Assembly: GCF_900699765.1 (NCBI RefSeq)
Contig: NZ_CAADHO010000008.1
Coordinates: forward strand, 214,104 to 278,103
Reading direction: 5' to 3'
Origin: Desulfoluna butyratoxydans
Lineage (GTDB): Bacteria; Desulfobacterota; Desulfobacteria; Desulfobacterales; Desulfolunaceae
DNA: 64,000 nt
Below the pieces are notes generated by a model, which did not search any database, was not told the origin of the DNA, and saw only the letters and a list, made by a program, of their open reading frames with translations. Shown here one piece after another: positions 1 to 8,628 of the stretch (position 1 is its first letter; each line of letters opens with the position of its first letter). A program made the position numbers and the translations under genes.

Positions 1-75
1 CCCTGCGAACCCAACGTTTCCGGCGTGTTTTTCCTCTTCTTCCATTCGCTTCAAGGCTTCCAGAACCGAACTCAT
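1..75 (-). CDS. gspB: GspB-like general secretion protein (N-terminal fragment, cut by window edge)
   Basis: Only the first 25 codons are in the window. They begin MSSVLEALKRMEEEEKH, which resembles the short cytoplasmic start of GspB/ExeB proteins (MSxILDALKKAExER). The ATG overlaps the gspA stop codon as ATGA (positions 75-72), so the two genes are translationally coupled, as gspA and gspB usually are. GspB is an inner-membrane protein that works with GspA to insert or assemble the secretin through peptidoglycan. The call rests on this short N-terminus and on the gspA neighbour. Confidence 0.55.
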   Translation of the reverse strand, partial: MSSVLEALKRMEEEEKHAGNVGFAG

Positions 76-1739
76 GGGATCTCTCCTTTTTGTCGGTCAT
101 GGGCGGCTACGCGCTCCGGGGTACCGGGCAATCCGTTTTTCAACGCAGCGGCAAGGGCCACGCGGGTAAGGTCCCCCACCATGCCGTCGGAGAGAATACC
201 ATAAGCCTCCTGCAGGGCATGCACCGCCCGAAGGGTCTCGACGTCAAAACGCCCGTCCACGCTCACCCCGTGAAACCCGGCCCGGGAGAGAGCCGATTCA
301 AGGGCGATGACCTCCTGGAGGCCCGAGCGCTCCGTCACCACCTCGGAGAAACCCAGGGGGTTGGTGCAGGCGATAAGGGCCCGACCGGACCAGAGCCTGT
401 CGGCATCGCCCTTAGACAGCTCCACGATCCCTTTGGAAGATTGAAACCGCAACAGCCCATGTTCCTCCGCCCCTTCAAAGACCATAGCCAAGGGCCCCTG
501 GCCGCCGGAGCCGAACAGCATCAGGACCGGCAGGCCGAAGGCCATGGCCCTGTCCAGATCCCCGTCCATGGGCATCACCTCCATGCCCAGGGGCGCGGCC
601 ACGGCAGAGAGAAGAAGGTAGGGATCCCCGATGGCCGGAAGCTCGGAGGCCGAGAGTGTGTGCCCCCACGCCCCCATGATCCGGCGAACGCCCCAGGGTA
701 CGGACTCAGCAACCCCCGCCTCGTCAAACAAGTCAAACAGGCCGTAGGTGGCCGGAGGGGCTGTACTGGCCGCCCCATCCGTTGCGGCAACCGGAATCCT
801 CTGTGTCGCCTCCGGGTGCCACAGGGAGGTGCCGAAGACCAGAAACCCGGCCATGAACACAATGGCAACTCCCAGCACCGCCACGCCCCACGCCGGCAAG
901 GGCCGCCCCAAAAGGGTACGATCCATGTAGGGCCGGTCCGCAAGCTCCGCCACGGCCTTCTTCACTGCCCCGACGTCCACACGGTCCTTGCCCGCCACAT
1001 ACCCGCAGAGCAGGGCCCGGTCACAACAGATGTTGATGACGCGCGGCGTGCCCCCGGAATAGCGGTACACCTGTGCCCTGGCCCGGGGGGTGAAGAGATC
1101 GCCCCGGGCCCCCAGGGAGGCCCGTTTCAAACGATGGATAATGTAGTCATGGGTCTCTTCGGAGGAGAGGGGTTGCAGGCGGCAGGCCAGGGAAATCCGC
1201 TGGGCCAGTTGACGGAGTTCATAGCGTTCCAGCATCTCCCCGAGCTCGGGCTGGCCGCAGAGGACGGTCTGAAGCAGCTTGGCGCGGGTGGTCTCAAGGT
1301 TGGAGAGAAGGCGAAGCTCCTCCAGGACTTCGATGGAAAGGTTCTGGGCCTCGTCGATGACAAGAAGGGCCTTTTTTCCCATCTCCCGGTTTTCAATGAG
1401 GAACCGCTGAAGGGCCGCCGTCAGGTCCGACCGGCTGGAAGACGCGGCGTCGATGCCGAAATCGCGGTTAATGGACTGGAGCAGCTCCACAGCGTTCAAG
1501 GTGGGGTTGAAGATGCAGGCAACGGACACCGTCTCGTCCAACCCCTCAAGGAAGGTGCGCAGCAGGGTGGTCTTGCCCGTGCCCACCTCCCCTGTCACCT
1601 CCACAAACCCCTCACCGGTCTCAAGGGCATAGGTCAGGTGGCCCAGGGCCTCCTGATGGCACCGGGAAGGAAACAGGTACGATGGCGTCGGCACCAGCTG
1701 AAAGGGCCGTTCCTTGAGATGAAAGTGTCGTCGGTACAT
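72..1739 (-). CDS. gspA: GspA/ExeA-family AAA ATPase with peptidoglycan-binding domain
   Basis: A 555-residue protein with an N-terminal AAA ATPase of the ExeA type. It has Walker A GEVGTGKTT near residue 50 and Walker B LLVIDEAQN near residue 125. One membrane segment (AWGVAVLGVAIVFMAGFLVF) lies near residues 285-305, and a peptidoglycan-binding-like repeat (VDGRFDVETLRAVHALQ) near residue 505. In Aeromonas, ExeA with ExeB opens or organises peptidoglycan so the secretin multimer can be placed in the outer membrane. The start has AGGGCAAG upstream and matches the family start MYxxHFxLxExPF. It overlaps gspB by 4 bp and is far from the main gsp operon at 41-52 kb. Confidence 0.9.
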   Translation of the reverse strand: MYRRHFHLKERPFQLVPTPSYLFPSRCHQEALGHLTYALETGEGFVEVTGEVGTGKTTLLRTFLEGLDETVSVACIFNPTLNAVELLQSINRDFGIDAASSSRSDLTAALQRFLIENREMGKKALLVIDEAQNLSIEVLEELRLLSNLETTRAKLLQTVLCGQPELGEMLERYELRQLAQRISLACRLQPLSSEETHDYIIHRLKRASLGARGDLFTPRARAQVYRYSGGTPRVINICCDRALLCGYVAGKDRVDVGAVKKAVAELADRPYMDRTLLGRPLPAWGVAVLGVAIVFMAGFLVFGTSLWHPEATQRIPVAATDGAASTAPPATYGLFDLFDEAGVAESVPWGVRRIMGAWGHTLSASELPAIGDPYLLLSAVAAPLGMEVMPMDGDLDRAMAFGLPVLMLFGSGGQGPLAMVFEGAEEHGLLRFQSSKGIVELSKGDADRLWSGRALIACTNPLGFSEVVTERSGLQEVIALESALSRAGFHGVSVDGRFDVETLRAVHALQEAYGILSDGMVGDLTRVALAAALKNGLPGTPERVAAHDRQKGEIP

Positions 1740-1754
1740 GTCTTGCCCTGGGTG

Positions 1755-1770
1755 TGCTTGAAAACAAGCA
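1755..1770. other. Short perfect hairpin between the acyl-CoA synthetase and gspA
   Basis: A 6-bp inverted repeat (TGCTTG / CAAGCA) with a 4-nt A loop fills most of the 33-bp gap between two minus-strand genes. No T-run follows it, so it is not a convincing intrinsic terminator. It may be a weak attenuator or an mRNA stabiliser. Confidence 0.35.
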
Positions 1771-1772
1771 TG

Positions 1773-3356
1773 TTACTCGTACAGTTTTCGGAAGTCCCGG
1801 TTGGTACGGATATACTTACGCCTGAGCTTCGGTTTTTCGATTTTTCCCGTGGGGTTTCGGGGCACCTCGCCGAAAAAGATCTTTCGCGGCCGTTTGTAGC
1901 GGGGAAGGTTCTCGCAGAAGGCCTCCAGGGCGTCCCGCGTCATGGAGCGCCCCTCCTTGATCATCACCACAGCGGCCACCACCTCGCCCAGGCGCTGGTC
2001 CGGGTAGCCGATGATGCCCACGTCCTGCACATCCGGGTGGGTGATGATGTGGTTCTCGATCTCCACGGGGAAGATGTTCTCCCCGCCGGAGATGATGAGA
2101 TCTTTTTTCCGATCCACGAGCCAGATAAAGCCGTCTTTGTCCTTCCGGGCCATGTCCCCGGTGCGGAGCCAGCCGTCCACGATGCACTTGGCCGTCTCTT
2201 CCGGGTTTTTATAGTACTCGGTCATGACCCCGGGCCCCTTGATGATCAGCTCCCCGGTCTCCCCTCCGGGAAGCTCGTTCAGGGCACCGTCCACCACCTT
2301 GGCCGCCCACTGGTGTCCGGGCAGCCCGATGGCCCCCACCTTGTGCTCGTTTTCAAGCCCCAGGTGAACACACCCGGGCCCGGAGCACTCGGTGAGACCG
2401 TAGTTGGTATCGTAGTCGTGGTGGGGGAAGAGTTTCTTCCACTCGTCAATAAGGGATGGCGGCACGGGCTGGGCACCGATGTGCATAAGGCGCCAGGCGT
2501 CCAGGTTGTACTCGGTAAGCACCACGTCGCCGTTTTCGATGGCGATGAGAATGTCGTGGGCCCAGGGCACCAGGAGCCAGACAATGGAGACCTGCTCTTC
2601 GGATGCCACCCGCAGGATATACTCGGGCTTGACCCCTTTGAGGATAACGGTACGCGCCCCCACCTTGAAGTTTCCGAACCAGTGCATCTTGGCGCCGGTG
2701 TGATACAGGGGAGGGATGCAGAGAAAGTTGTCGAGGTGGGTCTGCCCGTGGTGGGCGTTTTCCACCTCGCAGGCAAAGGCCAGGTTGCCGTGGGTGAGGC
2801 GCACGGCCTTGGGGGTTCCGGTGGTGCCGGAGGTAAAGTAGAGGGCAGCGGTATCGGCCTTGGACAGGGGAACAGGAACAAAGGCTGTCTCGTCCGTATC
2901 CATAAGGCTCCCGAGGTGCATGGCCCAGTCCGGGCAGCAGCGCTTGGGCCCGTCGAAGATCCAGTGTTTCACGCTGGAAGAGAGCTCTCCCCTCACCTCT
3001 TCCAGGCGGCCGATGAACTCTTCGCCAAAGACAAACACCTCGGCTTCGGCCACGTTGGTGCACAGGGCGATCTTCTCGGCGTCAAAACGGAAGTTCAGGG
3101 GAACCACCCAGGCCCCGGTTCGAAGGATGCCGAAGTAGATGGGAAGCCACTCCAGGGAGTTGCTCATGAGCTGAACCACGCGCCCCCCTTTGCTCACCCC
3201 GAGCCCCTGGAGGACCGCAGCCAGCTCCGTGGCGTAGGTGTCGAACCCGGCCCAGGTGATTTCCCGCCGGAGATTCTTGGCGGGCTCGCGTTCGATAAGT
3301 GAGATTTCGCAACCGTAGAGGGAGGCGTTTTCGGCCAGTATATCCGTAATCAACAT
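1773..3356 (-). CDS. Acyl-CoA synthetase (AMP-forming), fatty acid--CoA ligase family
   Basis: A 527-residue ANL-superfamily ligase that would activate a carboxylic acid, probably a fatty acid, to its CoA thioester through an acyl-adenylate. Visible motifs are the P-loop YFTSGTTGTPKAVRLTH, YGLTECSG, WLRTGDMARKDKDGFIWLVDRKKDLIISG (split here into WLRTGDMARKD and LVDRKKDLIISGGENI), and the C-terminal catalytic lysine region NPTGKIEKPKLRR. The start chosen is MLITDILAENASLYG at 3356, where family similarity begins. The frame stays open to 3470, but that extension is Arg/Gly-rich and not family-like. Chain-length specificity cannot be read. The dienoyl-CoA reductase and isomerase genes nearby make a role in fatty-acid degradation plausible. 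Confidence 0.88.
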   Translation of the reverse strand: MLITDILAENASLYGCEISLIEREPAKNLRREITWAGFDTYATELAAVLQGLGVSKGGRVVQLMSNSLEWLPIYFGILRTGAWVVPLNFRFDAEKIALCTNVAEAEVFVFGEEFIGRLEEVRGELSSSVKHWIFDGPKRCCPDWAMHLGSLMDTDETAFVPVPLSKADTAALYFTSGTTGTPKAVRLTHGNLAFACEVENAHHGQTHLDNFLCIPPLYHTGAKMHWFGNFKVGARTVILKGVKPEYILRVASEEQVSIVWLLVPWAHDILIAIENGDVVLTEYNLDAWRLMHIGAQPVPPSLIDEWKKLFPHHDYDTNYGLTECSGPGCVHLGLENEHKVGAIGLPGHQWAAKVVDGALNELPGGETGELIIKGPGVMTEYYKNPEETAKCIVDGWLRTGDMARKDKDGFIWLVDRKKDLIISGGENIFPVEIENHIITHPDVQDVGIIGYPDQRLGEVVAAVVMIKEGRSMTRDALEAFCENLPRYKRPRKIFFGEVPRNPTGKIEKPKLRRKYIRTNRDFRKLYE

Positions 3357-4010
3357 AAGGCAACCCTGTAAAAAATGCCGGCGAAAAAAAGTCGGCGCCG
3401 CACGCGACATTCCCCGTCCCGCCTTGTCGCTGCCGCCAGCCCGTATGTCCCGGGTGCCCGCAGGCACCACGTGGTCGACTTTTTTCGAAGGCCGTCAAAA
3501 TAAAAACCAAAAGCAACGGGACCGTAATCAAACCGACCCTGCGCAGAGGGCCTGCCGATCAAGACTTATCACATACCACAGCCCCTGCAGAACCTCTACC
3601 CCTGATAGCGCGAAGGCAAGGAGATCCGCATACGGATCCCGCCACCAAAAACAAGGCCCTGACCACCGTTCCACCACCGGGCAGCGCGTCACGTTTTGCC
3701 CTGATCTCATCCTGTCGATTCGGCCCAGACAAGCTGCCGGTGGCCAAACATTCGCCCGATTTATGCGTTGGATGCAGCTATTCAGTTGCCTTCGACTTGA
3801 GTAATGACGGTTCCAAAAGCCTGCCTCCGGCGGCCAGGTGGGGGCACCTGGAAACCCTGAGGCGAATGCATGGAGGCAGCCATTCTGCATGCGTCACCAG
3901 AGCATTCGCCTGATGTGTGAGCAACCGCCTTTGCACGAGAGGCCCCCTTCATTCTTCTTGAATCACGATGAAATGAATATAGGGTTCCCTATGACTTTAA
4001 CCGGAATAAC

Positions 4011-4097
4011 TTCGGCGGGTCGCTTTATTGAAATTTCGGATTAATGCCTGTTTATCAAATTTTCAGAATTTGGTCCCCCGGCAGGGCCACCGGAGGC
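4011..4097 (+). repeat. Dispersed repeat A, degenerate copy
   Basis: It shares the order of segments seen at 22627-22781: a CGGCGGGTCGCTTT box, a CCTGTTTxTCAAA box, a TTTGGxCCCCCGGCAGGGCC box and a final CCGGAGG. The middle is shorter and several bases differ, so this is an older or partial copy. Confidence 0.6.
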
Positions 4098-4126
4098 AAT
4101 GCGGTTAAATCGACAATGAGCAAGCA

Positions 4127-4214
4127 GCGACAACGTATCCTGTGACGTCGAAGCGTGTGAGCCAGCCCGCACAAACCCTCAGCGTTTATGTCGGGCGCAG
4201 CCCGAGCCGAAGGC
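4127..4214 (+). repeat. Dispersed repeat B, copy 1
   Basis: About 88 bp here match, with roughly nine differences by eye, the reverse complement of 22391-22478. Shared blocks include CGACAACGTATCCTGTGACG, TGTGAGxCAGCCCGCAC and GTTTATGTCGGGCG. Both copies lie outside genes and next to a repeat A copy. Confidence 0.75.
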
Positions 4215-4290
4215 CTGCTGTTTCCACCCACGTTAACCATGGAAGGCTTACTTGATCTGTAGGTTTACCGTTGGATTTGACAAACGAACC

Positions 4291-5784
4291 TCACCCCTTG
4301 AGCCCCCGAAAGCGGCGACGTTCCCTTACAAAGGGAGAGTCCACCTCGGCTTCGGCCCAGCGCACCATGTTGCGGATCATCCCCTGGAACACCAGCTCAT
4401 GGAAGGGTTTGACAGCAATCCAGTAAAGACGCCCCAGAAAGCCCGAAGGGTAGAAAATCGCGGTCTGGTGGATCCACACCCGGTCGCCTTCGGTCTTTAC
4501 CTCAAACTCCAGCCACGCCTTCCCGGGCAGCTTCATCTCCGAAATCAGCCGCAGGAGCTGGCCCTCTTCAAACCGCTCCACTCGCCAGAAATCAAGGTGG
4601 TCTCCGCTTCGGAGCTCCCGTCGGTGGGGCCGCCCGCGCCTCACCCCCACCCCGCCCATCCAATAGTCCACGGCCCCGCGGACCCGCCAGAGAAAGTTGA
4701 AGGCGTACCAGCCGTTTCGCCCCCCGATGCGGGCTATGGAAGAGAAGGCCCGGCCCGGGGTTGTGCTCACCCGGCGACTCCGCTGGTCAATGTACCGGGC
4801 CCCCATCCAGGAGGTCTCCGGTCCCGGCGGCTTGCCCCCGGCCGAAGAGACCGCGTCGGTCCACCGACTCTCGGCAAAGGCCCGCTCCTCGTTCATCAGG
4901 GCCCTTCGGATCGCCTCCCGGGCGCTCATGGGCTCCACGCTGAACAGCTCCCGGGCAGACGGGTCATGCACCACGGTCTGGTTTTTCACCCCCTCGATGA
5001 GTTTTTTTCCCACCCGGGCGTATACAGGGGTCACCAGCCCCAGCCAGAGGCTGCTCACCCCGGGGGTGAGGATGGGTACAGGAATCATGAGCCGGGAAAG
5101 TCCGCGCTCCCTGGCGTAGGCCTCCATGAGATCCTGATAGGAGAGGGGCTCGGAGCCCCCCACTTCGACGACGCGGCTCTCGGACAGGGGCAGGGTTACG
5201 GCTTCGGTCAGGTACCGGATCAGGTCTTCGATGCCGATGGGCTGGGCCATCACCTTGACCCAGCGGGGCAGGAGCATCACAGGGAGTCGCTCGGTGAGCG
5301 CCCGCACCAGCTCAAAGGAGAGACTCCCCGAACCAATCACGATGGAAGCCCGGAATTCCAGGGTGGGCACCGACGAGCGCCTGAAAATCCGCCCCACCTC
5401 CTGGCGGCTTCGAAGGTGGGCCGACAGGTTCGGCCCTTCCCCCAGTCCCCCAAGGTAAATAATCTTACGAACGCCGGCACGCAGGGCAGCCCCCACAAAA
5501 TTGGTGGCCGCCTTTCGGTCCATCTCTTCAAAGGCCCCTGTGGCGCCCATGGAATGAATCAGGTACAGGGCCGTGTGAACACCCTCCATGGCCTGATCCA
5601 GGGAGGGCACATCAAAGACATCCCCCTTGGACACCTCGGTGCCCTCCGCCGTCCGGTACTTTAGAAAGGCCGCGCGCCTTGCCAGACACCGCACACGAAA
5701 CCCCTCCCCTTCAAGAACGCGAAGCAGACGCCCCCCCACATACCCCGTGGCTCCGGTCAGCAAAATCAACGGACGTTCATCCAT
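4291..5784 (-). CDS. SDR-family NAD(P)-binding protein with C-terminal DUF2867 domain
   Basis: A 497-residue protein. The N-terminus carries an extended SDR Rossmann fold with GATGYVGGRLL at residues 11-21, followed by NAD-dependent epimerase or NmrA-like sequence (YLIHSMGATG, IYLGGLGEG). The last roughly 160 residues match the DUF2867 pattern (RNGWYAFNFLWRVRGAVDYWMGG, with WIHQTAIFYPSGFLGRLYW). Such fusions are common and annotated as SDR oxidoreductases, but their substrate is unknown. AGGGAGTGGATT precedes the ATG. The gene stands alone. The heptamer tandem repeat at 5828-5900 lies just upstream, in the position where its promoter would be expected. Confidence 0.82.
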   Translation of the reverse strand: MDERPLILLTGATGYVGGRLLRVLEGEGFRVRCLARRAAFLKYRTAEGTEVSKGDVFDVPSLDQAMEGVHTALYLIHSMGATGAFEEMDRKAATNFVGAALRAGVRKIIYLGGLGEGPNLSAHLRSRQEVGRIFRRSSVPTLEFRASIVIGSGSLSFELVRALTERLPVMLLPRWVKVMAQPIGIEDLIRYLTEAVTLPLSESRVVEVGGSEPLSYQDLMEAYARERGLSRLMIPVPILTPGVSSLWLGLVTPVYARVGKKLIEGVKNQTVVHDPSARELFSVEPMSAREAIRRALMNEERAFAESRWTDAVSSAGGKPPGPETSWMGARYIDQRSRRVSTTPGRAFSSIARIGGRNGWYAFNFLWRVRGAVDYWMGGVGVRRGRPHRRELRSGDHLDFWRVERFEEGQLLRLISEMKLPGKAWLEFEVKTEGDRVWIHQTAIFYPSGFLGRLYWIAVKPFHELVFQGMIRNMVRWAEAEVDSPFVRERRRFRGLKG

Positions 5785-6189
5785 AATCCACTCCCTGTGT
5801 TCAATGGTCTCTCATCGCCCACGCCAGCCCTTACCCCTTACCCCTTACCCCTTACCCCTTACCCTTTAGCCCTTTAGCCCTTAGCCCTTAGCCCTTAGCC
5901 CCCATTATACACCACCTCACCCCTTCAGAAAGTCGTTTTGTCCCAAAGGGTTGACTCCCTGTGGACAAAACCGAAAAACCCGTGATAGGCTGAGACCGTT
6001 TTCATCGGGCCTATCAACACCCCCAGGCCCGTGCATCGCAGGAACACACGCATCAGTCATCGTTTTTTCCGAAACGCATTTTACCGAAAAACGCGCCCGG
6101 CCCGCGAATCTATTGCCAGGCACCCATGCCATCGTCAACGGAACGTCGTTCGGTTTCTCTTACGCCATGTTTCATGTCAAGGAGGCTCG
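5785..6189. other. Divergent intergenic region between the SDR gene and the FadH-like gene
   Basis: This 405-bp gap separates two divergently transcribed genes, so it should hold promoters for both. The left part is taken by the heptamer repeat. TTGACT at 5951-5956 resembles a -35 element, but no good -10 box is found at 16-18 bp. The frame of the downstream gene is open back to 6031 but that part is not family-like. Confidence 0.5.
5828..5900 (-). repeat. Tandem heptamer repeat (CCCTTAC and CCCTTAG units)
   Basis: About ten imperfect units. The left part is CCCTTAC or CCCTTA-C, two units have an extra T (CCCTTTAG), and the right part is CCCTTAG. The right-hand unit is the reverse complement of the GGGCTAA unit repeated at 60346-60401. 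The array is expected to slip during replication, so copy number may vary between strains. Confidence 0.9.
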
Positions 6190-8202
6190 ATGTTTGACAC
6201 CCTGTTCTCGCCCATCGCAATCCACTCGCTCACCGTTAAAAATCGCATCGCCTACCCGTCCCTCGGCCTTCTCTACAGCTGGGACCGCAAGTTAAACGAC
6301 CGGTACGTAAACTACTTTACCGAAATCGCCCGGGGCGGCGCCGGCATCGTCACCGTGGGTCCCGTGGGCGTGGATTTCATCGGATCCGGCCTGGCGGTCC
6401 TCGGCCTGGACACGGACGAGACCATCCCGGACTTTCTCCGGGTCACCGACGCCATCCGGGCCCAAGGGGCCTCCCCCTGGACCCAGCTGTTCCATGCCGG
6501 TGCCTACACCCACCCCATTCTCATCAACGGCGAGGCCCCCATGGGCCCTTCCGCCGTCTACTCCCCCTACTCCAAGGCCACCCCACGGGAAATGAGCCCC
6601 GATGACATCCACACGGTACAAAAGGCCTTTGAAGACGCGGCGGCACGGGCCGTAAAGGCGGGCTTTGACGGTGTGGAGATCATTGCATCGGCAGGCTACC
6701 TCCTCACCCAGTTCCTCTCCCCCAAAACCAACAAACGCACCGACGACTACGGGGGGAGCTTTGAAAACCGTCTCCGGTTTCCCACGGAGGTGATCGCCGC
6801 CTGCAGGAAGGCCGTGGGAGGCGAATTTCCCCTGTCCGTGCGCATGGCAGGCAACGACTTCGTCCCGGAGAGCAACACCGATGAGGTGACCCCCGCCATT
6901 GCCCGGGCCTATGAAAAAAGCGGAGTCAACCTCATCAACGTCACCGGTGGCTGGCACGAGTCCAGGGTGCCCCAGCTCCCCATGGAACTGCCCCGCACCG
7001 GCTACGCTTACCTGGCAGCCACGGTCCGCAAGGCGGTCTCTGTTCCCGTCATGGCCTCCAACCGCATCACCACCCCCATGGACGCCGAGCGGCTCTTAAG
7101 CGACGGCTACTGCGACATGGTGAACTTAGGAAGGGTCCTCATCGCCGACCCCTTCTGGCCCGCCAAAGCCCGCCAAGGTCGCGTCGACGAGATCCGCCCC
7201 TGCGTGGCCTGCTCCCAGGGCTGCACCGACGAGATCTTCAGCGGCATGCCCGTCACCTGCATCGGCAACCCCCGGGCCGGATACGAAGCCGAGCGCATTG
7301 TCCGGCCCACCACCGCCCCAAAAAAGGTGATGGTGGCAGGGGCAGGCCCTGCAGGACTGGAGGCCGCGGTCACCGCCGCACAGATGGGCCACCGCGTGCA
7401 TCTCTTTGAGGCTGGGGACACCATCGGCGGCCAGATCAGCCTGGCCGCCACACCACCCCACAAAGAAGAGCTCCTGGAATACATCCGCTACTACCGTGCC
7501 ATGCTGGCCCGGCACAAGGTCGCCGTCACCCTCTCCTGCCCGGTCACCCCGGAGCTGATCCGACAGGAGTGCCCCGACCATGTCTTCGTGGCCGAAGGGG
7601 CGGAACCCACCCGACCCCCCATCCCCGGGGCCCAGGACGATAAAATCCTCTCATCCTGGGATGTCCTGAAAAAAGACCGCCCCCTGGGAAAATCCGTTGC
7701 CATCGTGGGCGGCGGGGCCGTGGGCCTTGAAACCGCCCTGCACATTGCCGTCAAGGGCACCCTCTCCCCGGAGATGTTCCACTTCCTCGCGACCCACGAC
7801 GCGGTCCCGCCGGAGAGGCTCAAAAAAGGACTTTTCACCGGCAACCACCGGGTCACGGTCTTTGAGATGGCGCCCAGGGCCGGAGGGGACATGGGCCGCT
7901 CCACCCGATGGATCATGATGGACAACCTCAAACGATACGGGGTCCGCCTCGTCACCGGGGCCACCGTGACCAGACTGTCAAGGGAGCAGATCTGCTGGGA
8001 AGACGGCAAAACCGAGCAGTCCGAAGCCTTCGACACCGTCATCCTGGCCACGGGCTCCCGGTCCGTGACCGCCCTTTCGTCCGCCCTGCCCGGCCTCGGT
8101 GTCCCATTCACCGTCATCGGAGACGGCCTGACCCCCGGAAAATTCAACCACGCCATCCACGGCGGGTTCCTTGCCGCCCTTCAACTGGATGCCGGGGGCT
8201 GA
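6190..8202 (+). CDS. FadH-like 2,4-dienoyl-CoA reductase / NADH:flavin oxidoreductase (Fe-S flavoenzyme)
   Basis: A 670-residue protein with the length and architecture of 2,4-dienoyl-CoA reductase. It has an old-yellow-enzyme TIM barrel (LTVKNRIAYP, RTDDYGGSFENR), then a [4Fe-4S] ligand set C338-x2-C341-x3-C345-x11-C357, an FAD-binding GAGPAGLEAA near residue 384, and an NAD(P)-binding GGGAVGLETAL near residue 506. FadH removes a double bond from 2,4-dienoyl-CoA during unsaturated fatty-acid oxidation. Related clostridial enzymes reduce enoates or bile-acid intermediates, so the substrate is not certain. The start at 6190 has AAGGAGGCTCG upstream. The ECH1-like isomerase gene follows after 426 bp, supporting the fatty-acid reading. 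Confidence 0.85.
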   Translation: MFDTLFSPIAIHSLTVKNRIAYPSLGLLYSWDRKLNDRYVNYFTEIARGGAGIVTVGPVGVDFIGSGLAVLGLDTDETIPDFLRVTDAIRAQGASPWTQLFHAGAYTHPILINGEAPMGPSAVYSPYSKATPREMSPDDIHTVQKAFEDAAARAVKAGFDGVEIIASAGYLLTQFLSPKTNKRTDDYGGSFENRLRFPTEVIAACRKAVGGEFPLSVRMAGNDFVPESNTDEVTPAIARAYEKSGVNLINVTGGWHESRVPQLPMELPRTGYAYLAATVRKAVSVPVMASNRITTPMDAERLLSDGYCDMVNLGRVLIADPFWPAKARQGRVDEIRPCVACSQGCTDEIFSGMPVTCIGNPRAGYEAERIVRPTTAPKKVMVAGAGPAGLEAAVTAAQMGHRVHLFEAGDTIGGQISLAATPPHKEELLEYIRYYRAMLARHKVAVTLSCPVTPELIRQECPDHVFVAEGAEPTRPPIPGAQDDKILSSWDVLKKDRPLGKSVAIVGGGAVGLETALHIAVKGTLSPEMFHFLATHDAVPPERLKKGLFTGNHRVTVFEMAPRAGGDMGRSTRWIMMDNLKRYGVRLVTGATVTRLSREQICWEDGKTEQSEAFDTVILATGSRSVTALSSALPGLGVPFTVIGDGLTPGKFNHAIHGGFLAALQLDAGG

Positions 8203-8628
8203 GCCCAAGCCCGGACAGATTACAAAAGGTCAGCATTCCGAACGCATAAGTCGTTATTACAGTTGATCACCGATAAAAAGTGAGACATTTGCAACATATC
8301 ATTCACCGTTTTCGGCTCGTAAAATATCCGGCTTAGGTGGGTCGTTTTTTACAAACGCCCCACCGCCCCCACCTGCCTGGCCCGACAAAAAAAACTACGT
8401 CTACAATATATCTCTCCTTCCCGTACCAAAACCCGATCCAGCCCCCACGCGCCCATTTATTATCCAATTTTAAAGCCTTCATACATTAAAGTGCGGCCAC
8501 CACAAGTCAGATTGACTTGGCAGGTCATTATGTAGTATGCAACATAAACAACTCAACCACCCCGTATCGCGGTTCAGCAAAGGGTAAAAAGTTCCACAGG
8601 GACTCGAATCATATAAGGAGAGAGTACA
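8203..8628. other. Intergenic region with a palindrome upstream of the isomerase gene
   Basis: A 426-bp AT-richer gap. At 8336-8364 a 12-bp stem with one mismatch (GGTGGGTCGTTT / AAACGCCCCACC) encloses a 5-nt loop, with no T-tract after it. A weak promoter-like pair lies at TTGACT (8512-8517) and GTATGC (8535-8540, 17-bp spacing). Neither is strong evidence. No gene is seen. Confidence 0.45.

Larger units (their letters stand above)
3357..4290. other. Non-coding stretch with dispersed repeats
   Basis: This 934-bp gap has only short overlapping frames on both strands and no believable gene. It holds a hairpin CCAGGTG-gggg-CACCTGG (3834-3851) next to a CCTCCGGCGG box, a degenerate repeat A copy (4011-4097) and a repeat B copy (4127-4214). 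Base composition falls around 3900-4080, where runs of A/T occur. No tRNA-like cloverleaf was recognised. Confidence 0.6.

Noticed and set aside
90..3302. Very long plus-strand open frame of 1070 codons
   Set aside because: It runs antisense to gspA and the acyl-CoA synthetase, is Gly/His/Pro-rich and has no domain. It is a GC-rich shadow frame.
3357..3470. Longer start for the acyl-CoA synthetase
   Set aside because: The added residues do not resemble the family and the conserved start is at 3356.
3540..3900. Possible tRNA or small gene in the gap after the synthetase
   Set aside because: No cloverleaf pairing or TTCGA-type arm was found, and all frames are short and overlapping.
6031..6189. 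Upstream extension of the FadH-like frame
   Set aside because: The 53 extra residues are not family-like, and AAGGAGG lies correctly before ATG at 6190.
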